Shown piece after piece: positions 1-10,088 of a stretch of DNA of 64,000 bases. Positions within the stretch are counted from its first letter, which is position 1. Each line of letters begins with the position of its first letter. The stretch comes from Theocolax elegans. Lineage: Eukaryota > Arthropoda > Insecta > Hymenoptera > Cerocephalidae. The position numbers were made by a program, and so were the translations under genes. The notes beneath the pieces are model-generated. The model did not search any database, was not told the origin of the DNA, and worked only from the letters and a program-made list of their open reading frames with translations. The stretch lies in assembly GCA_026168455.1 (NCBI GenBank), contig CM047431.1, forward strand, positions 9,880,943 through 9,944,942, given 5' to 3'.

Positions 1-2130
1 ACTGTAAGACTTTGTTTAAATCAGCTTTTTTGATACAATAATTTCACTTAAAGTATTAACTCATAACAAACTTACAAGGATTGGTCACGGTCTCTGGATC
101 ATGGATCTTACTATAACTCAAAAATATGATTCATTGATGGAAAATAAAGAATTCATATCTCGAAAATTAGTCCCATTGGCGTTAGGGACAAAGACATGCG
201 AATTTTTCAAAAAATCTAAAGGAAAAAGATATTGCGCGAATTTTAATAACTTTACTTTGATCACGTCTAAAATCAGGGTTGAGTATATTAAGGGTTGAGT
301 AGACCTACTTTACCGACAATAAAAGAAATTTCGTTTTACACAAAAATATGTAAAGAACTAATTGTCCTTGCGGCTACGTTCCTATGTTCTAGAATTGAAG
401 AGCGGAAAGCCGTAAACACGAGGAAATGTAGAAAATAAGGAAAACTAGATGAAAATTTGTGATCCCAGACTTTTCTATTTATTGACAAACTACGCATCGA
501 AATAAATCCTCCTACTGACGTAATGACTGTAATTTCAAAGAAATTTGAGTTAGTTTTATTGTAATTTGTTGTCAAAGCAAGCCGTATAGGACAGCATATA
601 GAAAACGAAGATGGCCACCTATGGTATATACGGTAATATACATTGTTCGTAGACGGCTATTTTTGTTTTCGTTGTGTTGCTTTATACGATTTACTTGGAT
701 AGCAAATTACAATTGAATTTATTCAAATTATTTATAAATTCCAGTCATCCGCCCTTCGTTATTAATAAATAAATAGTTCCCCAGCAGAAGGATTCATTTC
801 GATGAGTGGTTTATCATTAAGTGGAAAGGTTCGGGATAAAAAATTTTCATCGAATTTTCATTATTTTCTCTAAATTTACTCGTGTTTACGGGTTTCCGTC
901 CTTCAATTCTAGCACATAGGACTATATTGGTAAAGGCTCAAGGACATAATTAGTTTTTATAGATAGTTTTTACGTAAAACAAAATTTGGTTATTGTCGGT
1001 AAGGCAGATCTACTGCATCCCCTTAAAATCGCAAAATAAAGCTATTAGTAATAGCTTTCATTTGTATTTTAATTTGTATAATTATATTGAAAGGATTTAG
1101 AGTTCTGATATATGAAAGATAATACAAGAAACGCAGTAAAATATTTGCTAAAATAATGAACAAAAAATAAACGTCAATTTATAACTATTATCCAAACTAT
1201 CATAACTTTTGATTTTTTCAATATAAGTAAATTAACATAAATGCAAATAAAAGCTATTAATAATATCTTTATTTTCTGATTAGAAAAATAGTTTTAAGCT
1301 TTATAAAAGTAAAATTATTCAAATTCGCGCAAAGGCTTTGTCTTCTTCGATTTTTGGAAAAATGACACGTATTACTTACTTTTCATCAAGGAATTTTATG
1401 TTTCAGTTTTAGCAAGATCCATGATCCAAAGACCGTGACCTCTCCTTGTTAGTACGTACTAAAGGAAATTACATAATGTACATTTTTTATATCACGGTTT
1501 GATTGATTAATGTCAATGTATAAATCGAAATTAGTGTTCGATGAAAGTATGTATGACTGATATTTTATTGGTTTAAGTTAGAATGATACACAGACTGTAA
1601 GAATTTGTTTAAACCAACTTTTTTTATACAGTAATTTAACTTAGTGTATATTGGCTTACAACAAACTTAATATGTACTGAATTAAATTTAATGTTGTTAA
1701 TTTATTATCTTATAGTTTTCAAAAAATAACATGAAAGGATTGTATGAATGAATAATTTCTTTAAAATGAGAATGTTATACATATACAATGGCATGGAAGT
1801 TTGTGTTAAAAATCATATGTGCAATTAGTGTCAATGCATAAATTGAAATTTTTGTTTTGATAAAGCTGTTTATAACTAATATTTTACAGTTTTGAATTTT
1901 GACATATAGATTTCAAGATATTCTGTAATCAGTATTCTTGAAACAATAATTTCATTTAAAGCATTGAAAATAAATATTGTTATTTTTTTATTTTGTAGTT
2001 TGTAAAAAATGATTTCTTTAAATAGGGAATGGATTATCTTTAAACAGTTCATGAAATAATAATTCGTGCATTTAAAAACATTTATTACCAATGTTAGTTT
2101 ACTATATACAAAACATAAAGTTATAAATTG
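1..2130. repeat. degenerate tandem repeat, unit about 320 bp
   Basis: Bases 1-71 match 1592-1665 in direct orientation (both run from CTGTAAGA to AACAAACTTA), and 1501-1590 matches about 1820-1885 (both have TGTCAATG.ATAAAT). A weaker third match of the first segment lies near 1915-1990. The spacing implies a diverged tandem unit of roughly 320 bp, with a foldback element (75-1448) inserted in one unit. Short open frames here (101-298, 1876-2091) show no family resemblance and I do not treat them as genes. Confidence 0.55.
75..1448. mobile_element. foldback (long terminal inverted repeat) element, non-coding
   Basis: The left end beginning CAAGGATTGGTCACGG is matched in inverse at the right end by CCGTGACCTCTCCTTG, and the inverted match continues inward: about 298-560 pairs with 860-1015, for example ACTTTACCGACAATAA against TTATTGTCGGTAAGGC. 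A TTA trinucleotide lies immediately outside both ends (72-74 and 1449-1451), a likely 3-bp target duplication. No transposase is encoded. A TWA-type 3-bp duplication is usual for PIF/Harbinger elements, but the termini do not let me assign a superfamily. Confidence 0.65.
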
Positions 2131-2321
2131 TACATTTTATGTTTTTTAAGAAATATGAATAGATTCTTTATACAAAATATTCTTTAAATAAAGATTGAAT
2201 TTTGTATTATGCATAGACAATTAAAGTAAATTAGATTAAATTGACATGTAGACTACTACTTTACTTAACCCTTTGTTGCACATATTTTTCTTATTAATGA
2301 TTTTATTACTTGGAAACTCTT

Positions 2322-2570
2322 ACTCAGGGGTTTTTGGAGATCGCTGATCAGAAATTTGAAGTCAGAATTTTGAAATTTTCAATTCAAGATGGCGATTTAA
2401 GGTGGCAATGTCGGAATACGCCATTTTGAATATTAAATTGCGGAATAAAAACGAATATAAAGTGAATTTAAGAATATGCTTAAAAACCTGATTAATTGAT
2501 TAAGAATATAAATTGAACTTTATATTTTTAATAAGCGACCTCAAAAATCCTTAAGCAGAGATTTTCAATT
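2322..2570. repeat. small inverted repeat (MITE-like remnant)
   Basis: The segment around 2333-2350 (CTCAGGGGTTTTTGGAGATC) is matched in inverse around 2533-2565 (GCGACCTCAAAAATCCTTAA). The spacer includes short 'CAAGATGGCG' type sequence and is otherwise AT-rich. It is probably a decayed foldback element. No clear target duplication and no coding capacity were seen. Confidence 0.4.
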
Positions 2571-2718
2571 TGTTACAATGGTTAGATTTTTCAGAAATGA
2601 ATTTTTTTGAAAAAATGGCATTTTTTATGTTTATTGAGTGATTTTTTGTCGTCCATGCAGTGTATTTAGGAGTAGTTTAGGTTTTCCTCGATATTGATGA
2701 ACAAACGACATTTATTTA

Positions 2719-2765
2719 TTTGGCGACGTTTCGATGGATATCCTCCATTCTCGTCAGGCTATACC
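2719..2765 (-). ncRNA. hammerhead ribozyme motif (left arm)
   Basis: Read on the minus strand, the segment has the conserved CTGACGA box, a stem II formed by ATGGA and TCCAT around a five-base loop, then GAAAC directly followed by GTC and the stem I side GCC. GAAAC/GTC with almost no loop gives the minimal AC/GU stem III typical of Penelope-type hammerheads, which are thought to act as dimers. Stem I pairing near the core is short (GC with GC), so activity is uncertain. Confidence 0.6.
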
Positions 2766-4571
2766 TTTTTTTTATTAAAAAAAAAATGGTTTCATTTTAC
2801 AACATCTTTTTCACACAATTTTTACATATATAAATCTAAGTTACTTACTATTTCGTCAATATATAAGTATACAATATTAACAGCATCTCTGATGCATCGC
2901 TCTATAATTGAAAACAATGATTAAAATAACAAACGTTTAACAATTTTTGCACAGAGATTGAGGCTATATATAACATACCTTATTGTCCCCTATTGTTGTG
3001 TCCATAATCAACACAAAAAATTGAAAATTAAATAAATACTTGAAGAACATTACAAAATAAATTAACACATAATCACACATATTAAGCAAAAGGCAGTCAA
3101 ATATTAAAATAAAGCAAACAATGTGTATCACAGACGGTTAATACTGAAAAATTTGAAATCTCACGTCCCCCGTTTTCAGCGACACCTATGCGATCAATCT
3201 TAATCAGATCGACAACACAGTCATCCCCACTACAGGCGCGAAACTTCAAATTACGTACATTATATGGACTGATAAGTAATAAAAATTAATAAATTATTTA
3301 TGATTATTTACAAGAGAACTCAAAAAAAATTTTTTATAAGACTAAATTAAAATTTACCAATTCAATTAAAAAAAATTTTTTCTCGTTGAAACAAATAATA
3401 ATTAGTAATAAAAAATTTTAATAATTAAATTTAAATAGTTAAGAATTTTATTAAATATTTAAATATAGTAGATTAACTTAACCATTTTTATAATAATCAA
3501 GAATCTTTTAATTGTGAACCTAAATGAGAAGAAATTAAAAAAAACCAAAAATATATATTTGAATTTACCGCGCCGCGCATCGTTCAAGAACAATACGCGC
3601 AGTAAGAACATATGCTCGTATATGATCATTAGTTAGATTTTGACAACGTCAAAATACTTGATACTGAAAAGAATTGGTAAAACGAGTATTATCAGAAATG
3701 ATCCACATAAATCTGCAACATAATGCGATCAATTGCAAAGACGAAACTAGACATTTTAGCCAACATTACAGTGACATTATCAATAGTATTAAATTAAAAT
3801 CTAAATTATAATGTGTATCTCTCCCCTATGACATAACCTCAAATCAATGTATATCGATCAGACGTTTGGATAAGGCGAGTGATTGACCTACGTGTTGATG
3901 ATTCTTAATACGCGCAGTAATTTTTTATTACTAATTATTATTTGTTTCAACGAGAAAAAATTTTTTTTAATTGAATTGGTAAATTTTAATTTAGTCTTAT
4001 AAAAAATTTTTTTTGAGTTCTCTTGTAAATAATCATAAATAATTTATTAATTTTTATTACTTATCAGTCCATATAATGTACGTAATTTGAAGTTTCGCGC
4101 CTGTAGTGGGGATGACTGTGTTGTCGATCTGATTAAGATTGATCGCATAGGTGTCGCTAAAAACGGGGGACGTGAGATTTCAAATTTTTCAGTATTAACC
4201 GTCTGTGATACACATTGTTTGCTTTATTTTAATATTTGACTGCCTTTTGCTTAATATGTGTGATTATGTGTTAATTTATTTTGTAATGTTCTTCAAGTAT
4301 TTATTTAATTTTCAATTTTTTGTGTTGATTATGGACACAACAATAGGGGACAATAAGGTATGTTATATATAGCCTCAATCTCTGTGCAAAAATTGTTAAA
4401 CGTTTGTTATTTTAATCATTGTTTTCAATTATAGAGCGATGCATCAGAGATGCTGTTAATATTGTATACCTATATATTGACAAAATAGTAAGTAACTTAG
4501 ATTTATATATGTAAAAATTGTGTGAAAAAGATGTTGTAAAATGAAACCATTTTTTTTTTTAATAAAAAAAA

Positions 4572-4618
4572 GGTATAGCCTGACGAGAATGGAGGATATC
4601 CATCGAAACGTCGCCAAA
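4572..4618 (+). ncRNA. hammerhead ribozyme motif (right arm)
   Basis: Inverted copy of the motif at 2719-2765: CTGACGA at 4580-4586, stem II ATGGA/TCCAT, GAAAC at 4605-4609 and the cleavage triplet GTC at 4610-4612. Cleavage would be expected after the C of GTC. The conserved core is complete. Stem I is short, so in vitro self-cleavage cannot be assumed. Confidence 0.6.
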
Positions 4619-4677
4619 TAAATAAATGTCGTTTGTTCATCAATATCGAGGAAAACCTAAACTACTCCTAAATATTT

Positions 4678-5657
4678 TTTATGTTTGTTAATATTTACAT
4701 AACAATTATAATAAATAGTTATGACAAATAAACCCTTTCCCTATGTTCTCTTACTGATAATTTAGTATACGAACCAAAAAAGCCGGACATTGATACGTAA
4801 ACAATTGATTAAATAGGAAAAAACTGAAGTTAAATTGGTAGTAACCCAAATTACCACCGTGCAACAAACGGTTAAATCAGTATTCATTAAACAATTTATT
4901 TCATTTTAAGCTGAGTGTATAACTAAATATAAAATAAAAGTTATTAATTTTATATGTTATAGAACCAGAGAACAATCCGGGATTATTATAACGAAGTTTC
5001 TTAAACCCATAATAAATGTCTTTAAAATATATGTTGAATATTGTTTATTTTTTCTACTTAACATTTTCAAAAATTTCAATCCAAAATTTTCTCATAGATA
5101 ATATATTCCCTTAAAAACTTGTCAATATGTTGAAAAATTCTTTTAAAGACGTAAAAATTGTTCTCTGTTCTTTCACAGTATTTTTGAAAAATTTTTTAAA
5201 AAATTTTTAAAAAGTCAAAAAGTTGTAGGGTTTTTCCACACAATTTAGAAAAATCTCTGAAATATCTTGTTCGATATAATATTTACATTATTTAAAATAT
5301 CTTCAGATCATATAAAATAGTTTCTTTTCGAAATTGTTTTTTCAAAGATGTTTTAAAGTTTTTTAAAAATGTTTGAAAAATTAGACTTTGTAGTAAATAT
5401 AAAATTTAGTTATTTATTTGACAAAAAAAAATTGTAAATTAATTTATATTTTTTGTACTTATTTTTTAATAATAACTTTAATTTTAAAAATAAATTATCG
5501 ATTTTGTGTAAAAAAAAATTATTTTCCAAATTTTTCGCATACTAACTTTGTAAAACGATCATATTTATTTTTTATATTATACAATGATTAATTAAAAATA
5601 TCCAATTATTACTCGTAAAAAAACCTTTATCCCTCTACTTTATACCTTATAAAAAAT
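4678..5657. other. AT-rich stretch with no recognisable gene
   Basis: Very AT-rich DNA with homopolymer runs. I see no open frame of credible length, no RNA gene and no clear repeat boundary. Confidence 0.5.
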
Positions 5658-6240
5658 ATGAGTTTGAAAATACAGTATGAATCAACGTATTTATTTTATA
5701 TTTACATATATAAAAAATCAGGATCAAAATGCAACCGAGCGATCGTTAGCGAGCGAGTTGCTAGTGGCATTATTAATTTAACAAACCTTCTATTCGGAAT
5801 GACGGATCAAAAAACGCACTGGCTTAAACAAATTTCTCGCGACGTGAGCGAGCTTTCGTTCTCGTCTAACTTTACAGGGTCCCCACACTTTCCAGTCTAC
5901 TCGTTCGTGTACGTTTTCATTCATTCATTCACCGACATCCACACGTTTAGGAGAGCATCACGACTTGACCCAGATACTCACGTTCGGGAGAGAATTTCGA
6001 TTATATCAACGCCTCGTACGAATACTAACACACGAAGAAATCGCTATGCGAAAACTCACATTTTCATTTCAAACGCGCAGAAATACACTTTTAAAATTAT
6101 ACGCGGAAACTATTACTTGCGCATTCTATATGTGAAGAACACTCCATAATATACTTAAAAAAAATACTTTATCAATAGTAGTCATAATACCTATATGGGG
6201 AGACCCAAACAAACCCCCTCCCCCACTTCCGGTATACGTG

Positions 6241-6400
6241 GATGTCTGGGACCCCCCTGGGATTATCTCCCCCTCCAATCTTTACGCATCAGTGACCATA
6301 GATGTCTGGTCTAGAACCCCTTTTTAGAAGGGGCGTCTTATCTCCCCCTCAGATCTTTACGCGTCGGTGACCATAGACGACTCGTCTAGGACCCATTTTT
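6241..6400. repeat. short tandem repeat, two and a half units of 60-74 bp
   Basis: Unit 1 (6241-6300) and unit 2 (6301-6374) both start GATGTCTGG and end with TTTACGC.TC.GTGACCATA, with a C-rich TCTCCCCCTC core. A partial third unit (6375-6400) starts GACGACTCGTCTAGGACC. Units differ by a 14-bp length change in the middle. Confidence 0.65.
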
Positions 6401-6563
6401 ATTATATTTTGCAGTGATTTAAAATCACTACATGGTTGAGTATATTTATAATATATATGTGTGTGTGAGCGAGCACGTGCTTCTCACTTGAAATTTTTAA
6501 AACGACCGATATTTTGGTTATAGGGTATTCACGTGGTTCTTTGATATATATATATTTATATAT

Positions 6564-7511
6564 GGGCTATTTCACGTCAAGTGGTACGATGAAAATTTTA
6601 AATCGCTCCAAAATTTGAGAACAGGCTGGAAATATCTTCGAGAAGATAGAAAAGAAATTTTAGGTGTTAAAAATAATTTGCCTAAGAGTTATTCCACCAT
6701 AAAAAATGGAAATTTTACAATTTTTTAAAGAAATTATTATTTTCAAAGCTATTTATCTCAAAATCTATTAATTTTTTTGAAAAAACATTACAAACAACTT
6801 TTGTTCAAAATAATCTTTAGAATTAATCTACCTGGGTTACAATTCTTAATTTTAAAATCTCGAAGAGATAGAACGACCGTAAATATTGAATATCAAAAAA
6901 AGGCGACCGCGCCACGATCGATTTTGATCTAACACCGCTCAAAAGATCACATTTTTCGAGAGCGTTCGAATGGCTGTGGTTAGATTATTGGCCAAGACCG
7001 CTGGTGTAAGTTATGCCTCATAAACCTCATAAAATCACTAATTTTCATGTATTTTACGGCATAACCTACAACAGCGGTTTTGGCCAATAATCTTACCACC
7101 GCCATTCGAAAGCTCTCAAAAAATGTGATCTTTTGAGCGGTGTTAGATCAAAATCGATTGTGGCGTGGTCGCCTTTTTTTGATATTCAATATTTCCGGGC
7201 GTTCTATCTCTTTGAGATTTTAAAATTAAGAATTGTAACCCAGGTAGATAAGTTCTAAAGATTATTTTGAACAAAAGTTGTTTGTAATGTATTTTCAAAA
7301 AAATTAATAGATTTTGAGATAAATGGCTTTGAAAATAGAAATTTTTCTAAAAATTTGAAAAAGTTCCATTTTTTATGGTGGAATAACTCTTAAGCAAATT
7401 ATTTTTAATACCTAAAATTTTTTTTCTATCTTCTTAAAGATATTTCCAGCCTGTTCTCAAATTTTGGAGCGATTTAAAATTTTCATCGTACCACTTGACG
7501 TGAAATAGCCC
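6564..7511. mobile_element. palindromic foldback element, about 950 bp
   Basis: The left end GGGCTATTTCACGTCAAG is mirrored by CTTGACGTGAAATAGCCC at 7494-7511, and the whole element is an imperfect palindrome centred near 7038, with arms of about 470 bp (for example GGTGTTAGATCAAAATCGAT near 7140 mirrors the sequence near 6920-6940). It sits in a TA microsatellite, so the target duplication is ambiguous (AT or ATAT). No protein is encoded. A second, one-armed copy begins at 15315. Confidence 0.75.
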
Positions 7512-7673
7512 ATATATATATATATTGTACGTTACTATGGGAGAGTCTAACGCACGATCGATATTTCGGAAATAGTACGACCAAGTGTTTCTTACCTTGA
7601 AAACCCTTAAGTAAAATTATTAAGCAGAAGGTTTGATTATAAATATTTATTGAATCTTTTGTATAAAATGTGT

Positions 7674-7862
7674 TTAATTAGTAAGCATTATTTCTTGTAA
7701 ATATTTAGCGATATTAGGTAAGTAAAATGTAAACATTTCGATTAATACAATTTTTAAACTGTGTTTGTTATAAACATCGTCGTCGATATATTTTTCATTG
7801 ATGATCCCTTCCATATCGGCATTGTATACTGAACAATGCCGATATGGAAGGTATGCTTCCAT
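7674..7862 (-). CDS. unknown small Polinton protein, 62 residues
   Basis: This frame opens with ATG one base after the stop codon of the 224-residue gene upstream (7863), the tight spacing seen through this element. The product has no motif I recognise, is moderately acidic in the first half and ends with a hydrophobic/aromatic segment (around residues 40-55). A 16-bp perfect inverted repeat (7809-7849) lies inside its first 20 codons and constrains the sequence, so part of this frame may reflect DNA structure instead of protein selection. It could be a truncated 3' gene of the element. Function is unknown. Confidence 0.35.
   Translation of the reverse strand: MEAYLPYRHCSVYNADMEGIINEKYIDDDVYNKHSLKIVLIEMFTFYLPNIAKYLQEIMLTN
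7809..7849. repeat. perfect 16-bp inverted repeat inside the Polinton
   Basis: TTCCATATCGGCATTG is followed after 9 bases by its exact reverse complement CAATGCCGATATGGAA. It would form a stable hairpin in DNA or RNA. It falls just downstream of the 224-residue gene on the minus strand, so it could act as a transcript-end hairpin, but that is inference. Confidence 0.75.
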
Positions 7863-8537
7863 TCAGTATGCTGAACAATACTGCTTAAATGCGTTGACAT
7901 CTTTTAATATATTTTTAATTTCTTTTATGTCTTCCGTCTGTAGTTTCTCTTTCAAATATTCCGTCACGTGGTGTACAGTTTGATTGACATTATCCACTTG
8001 ATTTTCGAGAATGTCTAGATGTAGATCTATTAGACTGCTTTGTATGTAAAGACCCGTGAACGTTGATTCTTGCATGGCTATGCCAGGGATCGCCGTTTTT
8101 CTTTTTCTGCACGTTAGATCATTTGTTTCGATATCCTCTCCTTGGTTAACGTTGTGACACATACCTGACCGGTTGTCGATCATAATAGATTTACATCTGT
8201 ACGTTGACGTGAAGCTTATTTCGTGGTTTTCGAGAAAGATTTTAGTTGGACGTCCAAAATCCTGATAAAAAGAGTAGCTATTTTTGAAAAAAGCTGAAAT
8301 GACTTCGAATTGGCTCTTGAAATCGTTCCATTCAGCTTTATTCAGTGTAACACTTTTGTGCGAAGGTCCACTGCTTATGAGTTTTACGACGTGCCGATAA
8401 TTTCCATCAACGTAGTCAAGGCCGATACAAACCCTCTTGGTATTAAATTTGTTGAGAGCGTACGTCGTCGACAACAGTATGTTTGGCAACTGAGCGTGCG
8501 AATCAAACTTTCCGCGCGACACGGAATAATTAGCCAT
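7863..8537 (-). CDS. unknown Polinton protein, 224 residues
   Basis: A complete frame from ATG (8537) to a stop at 7863, the last large gene of the block. A TATA-like element (about 8635-8646, minus strand) lies roughly 100 bp upstream, suggesting its own promoter. The C-terminal 55 residues (about 165-224) are rich in L, I, V, E and K at heptad-like spacing and probably form a coiled coil. The first 110 residues look globular, with many aromatic residues. I do not recognise a catalytic motif. By position it may be a structural or accessory protein of the element. It is intact, unlike the neighbouring protease. Confidence 0.6.
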   Translation of the reverse strand: MANYSVSRGKFDSHAQLPNILLSTTYALNKFNTKRVCIGLDYVDGNYRHVVKLISSGPSHKSVTLNKAEWNDFKSQFEVISAFFKNSYSFYQDFGRPTKIFLENHEISFTSTYRCKSIMIDNRSGMCHNVNQGEDIETNDLTCRKRKTAIPGIAMQESTFTGLYIQSSLIDLHLDILENQVDNVNQTVHHVTEYLKEKLQTEDIKEIKNILKDVNAFKQYCSAY

Positions 8538-8634
8538 TTTTCACTTTTGAAACAACTATTTTAACTCACTACGAGAGGTTGATACGTTCTTTTCAGGTTT
8601 TCTACTGTTCATGGTGCGTCGTTGAGTACTATCT

Positions 8635-8646
8635 TTTTATATATAC
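8635..8646 (-). promoter_or_regulatory. TATA-like box upstream of the 224-residue gene
   Basis: Plus-strand TTTTTATATATA reads TATATATAAAAA on the minus strand, about 100 bp before the ATG at 8537. Assignment rests on position and motif only. Confidence 0.4.
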
Positions 8647-8827
8647 ATGGAGTCATAAATACGTTATACGTGATATACCAGGTGAAAATATTCGAAGGAA
8701 AGAAAAGCACCTGGTGTTACTTGCTCTTAAGGAGCACCTTTATTAAAGAAAAAATATGAAAAGGCAAAACCGTTAGTTCAAGGAAAACGACGTCTAATTT
8801 GATACATTAAATTTTATTTGGTGCAAA

Positions 8828-9374
8828 TTACAAATACAATTTTTTAAAAGTACAACATTGATTATTGATGCCTAATCCTAGAGAGCGCTCGCTGGCAAAT
8901 GTTTTTGCCTTGTTACATTTTTTATTCTTAATTTTATTGTAAATACTTTTATAAAATTTCACAACTGCCAAGTCGTTTTTTTTTGGTATCGTACGAAAAA
9001 AAATTACAAAATGAATCGAGATCAAGACCGTTACACATGTGATAAAGAAACGTTATAGTTTACTGTCCGCAACACGTAGAATCATCACTTTGCAGTTTTT
9101 TTGTGTTCCATTGAATATTTTTACAATTTCCTTGCAGGCGTTCAATATGATGCTTTGATATCGGTGGAAATCCATAACTGTCAAAATACGTTCCAAATCT
9201 ATCTTTGTCTATGTAAATAGCTATCCAATGTGAACCAGGTTTTGTGTGATCGTCGATGTTGCATACGATAGCGGTCGGCGTCGTCATAGCGTGTGGAATT
9301 CTGTCCGCAGCGTGTACCCCTACCGTACTTGCCTCTAGGCCTTCTAAAATTCTCATTATTTGCCTAGTATTCAT
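8828..9374 (-). pseudogene. Polinton adenain-like cysteine protease (C48-type), broken
   Basis: The first 104 codons from ATG (9374) encode the core of the adenovirus-type/Ulp1-like maturation protease that in Polintons is thought to process capsid proteins. His49 lies in GSHWIAIY, Asp65 in FDSYG, the oxyanion Gln95 in LQS and the nucleophile Cys102 in the final CCGQ. A stop codon follows immediately at 9060-9062. Coding similarity continues past it (an aromatic-rich segment and then a lysine-rich tail) but needs one further frame change at an A-run near 9000, ending at 8828. The catalytic set is present but the C-terminal helix that normally packs behind the Cys is cut off, so the protein is probably inactive. 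Confidence 0.7.
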
Positions 9375-9383
9375 AACAATTTA

Positions 9384-9655
9384 TTTGCTGCTCTCCTCTT
9401 CCTCGTCCGTTACGTAGTCCAAGTCGTCTGTTTCGTCCGTTCCTTCAAATTCCGTTTTGAAATTTATGAAATTGTTTTCCTTCCTTCTCTTCCACAAAAT
9501 ATTTTGTAAAGCGTTGTCGAAAATTTTTTGCTGTTCTTTGATAATTCCAGACGTATCTTTTCAGGTAGTAGTGAGTGAAGCCATGCCCTCACCATGTATG
9601 ATCTTTGTAGAGCGCAAAATGTACTTTTATATCGATTTTCCATAAATTCAGTCAT
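9384..9655 (-). pseudogene. decayed small Polinton gene with acidic tail
   Basis: Between the protease start and the next upstream gene, the minus strand has a short frame from an ATG at 9655 and, in another frame after an in-frame stop, a tail extremely rich in D and E that ends in SSK just 9 bases before the protease ATG. The tight spacing and strongly biased composition suggest one original gene broken by a frame change and a stop. I do not recognise the family and cannot give a function. Confidence 0.4.
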
Positions 9656-9727
9656 TATGGATTGAACGAATCGAACTTTTTCGAGACCTTTGACGTATAC
9701 TTTAGAAGCGCTTCTCGCGATATAGTA

Positions 9728-10084
9728 CTAATGTCGACGTAATTTGCGCAATGAAATGTCACCGTCAAACCAGTGTATACCGGTAAGCTGGGATGATACG
9801 TAAACGTTGGACGCCTTGATTTCATTTGGTAATTTATTAAACTCGTGGGGTGATGAAATCAACCAATGACCGAAAACGTCACCCTGTAGTGAAATTATCG
9901 CAACTTCTTTGGGAACGAATTCGCGATTTTTGTCTCTGAGACCTTGAATATCTATAACGTAATCCATTGTACAGTGTTGATCGTTTAATTCGACTAACTT
10001 GTTTGGAACTCGTAGGCAGCTTATATTCTCTCGTGCCCCACCATCGTTAAAAGATGACGCGGTAACCAAAGAAGCCAGGTGCAT
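9728..10084 (-). CDS. conserved small Polinton protein of unknown function, 118 residues
   Basis: The ATG at 10084 is 4 bases past the stop of the capsid-type gene (10089), so the two are probably cotranscribed. The frame also opens upstream with a GTG, but ATG is the likely start. The middle carries D-Y-V-I-D-I-Q-G followed by a P-K-E-V-A-I-I motif and, later, FGHW and GIHWFDG. This pattern recurs in proteins of insect Polinton-related loci and loosely resembles an RNase H-fold beta-strand order, but catalytic residues are not certain. The frame ends shortly after WFDG with a basic tail and may be truncated. Confidence 0.55.
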   Translation of the reverse strand: MHLASLVTASSFNDGGARENISCLRVPNKLVELNDQHCTMDYVIDIQGLRDKNREFVPKEVAIISLQGDVFGHWLISSPHEFNKLPNEIKASNVYVSSQLTGIHWFDGDISLRKLRRH

Positions 10085-10088
10085 TTCC

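Larger units (their letters stand above)
2668..4677. mobile_element. 2-kb inverted-repeat element with a hammerhead motif in each arm (Penelope-like pseudo-LTR pair)
   Basis: The arms 2668-3420 and about 3915-4677 are near-identical inverted copies (about 740 bp each), separated by a spacer of about 490 bp. Small differences are visible, such as CCGTTTTCAGCG on the left against CGCTAAAAACGG on the right. Each arm carries a hammerhead ribozyme core near its outer end. In known genomes, short hammerheads sit in the pseudo-LTRs of Penelope-like elements, often in inverted orientation, so I infer a non-autonomous PLE derivative. No reverse transcriptase or GIY-YIG endonuclease is encoded. The spacer (about 3425-3915) contains repeated CGCGCAGTAA. 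The open frame at 2694-2924 is only part of the arm. Confidence 0.6.

Noticed and set aside
5658..6149. 163-codon open frame on the plus strand
   Set aside because: No recognisable domain, low-complexity tyrosine-rich start and R/T-rich end, no splice or promoter context, and no duplicate to test conservation. Probably fortuitous.
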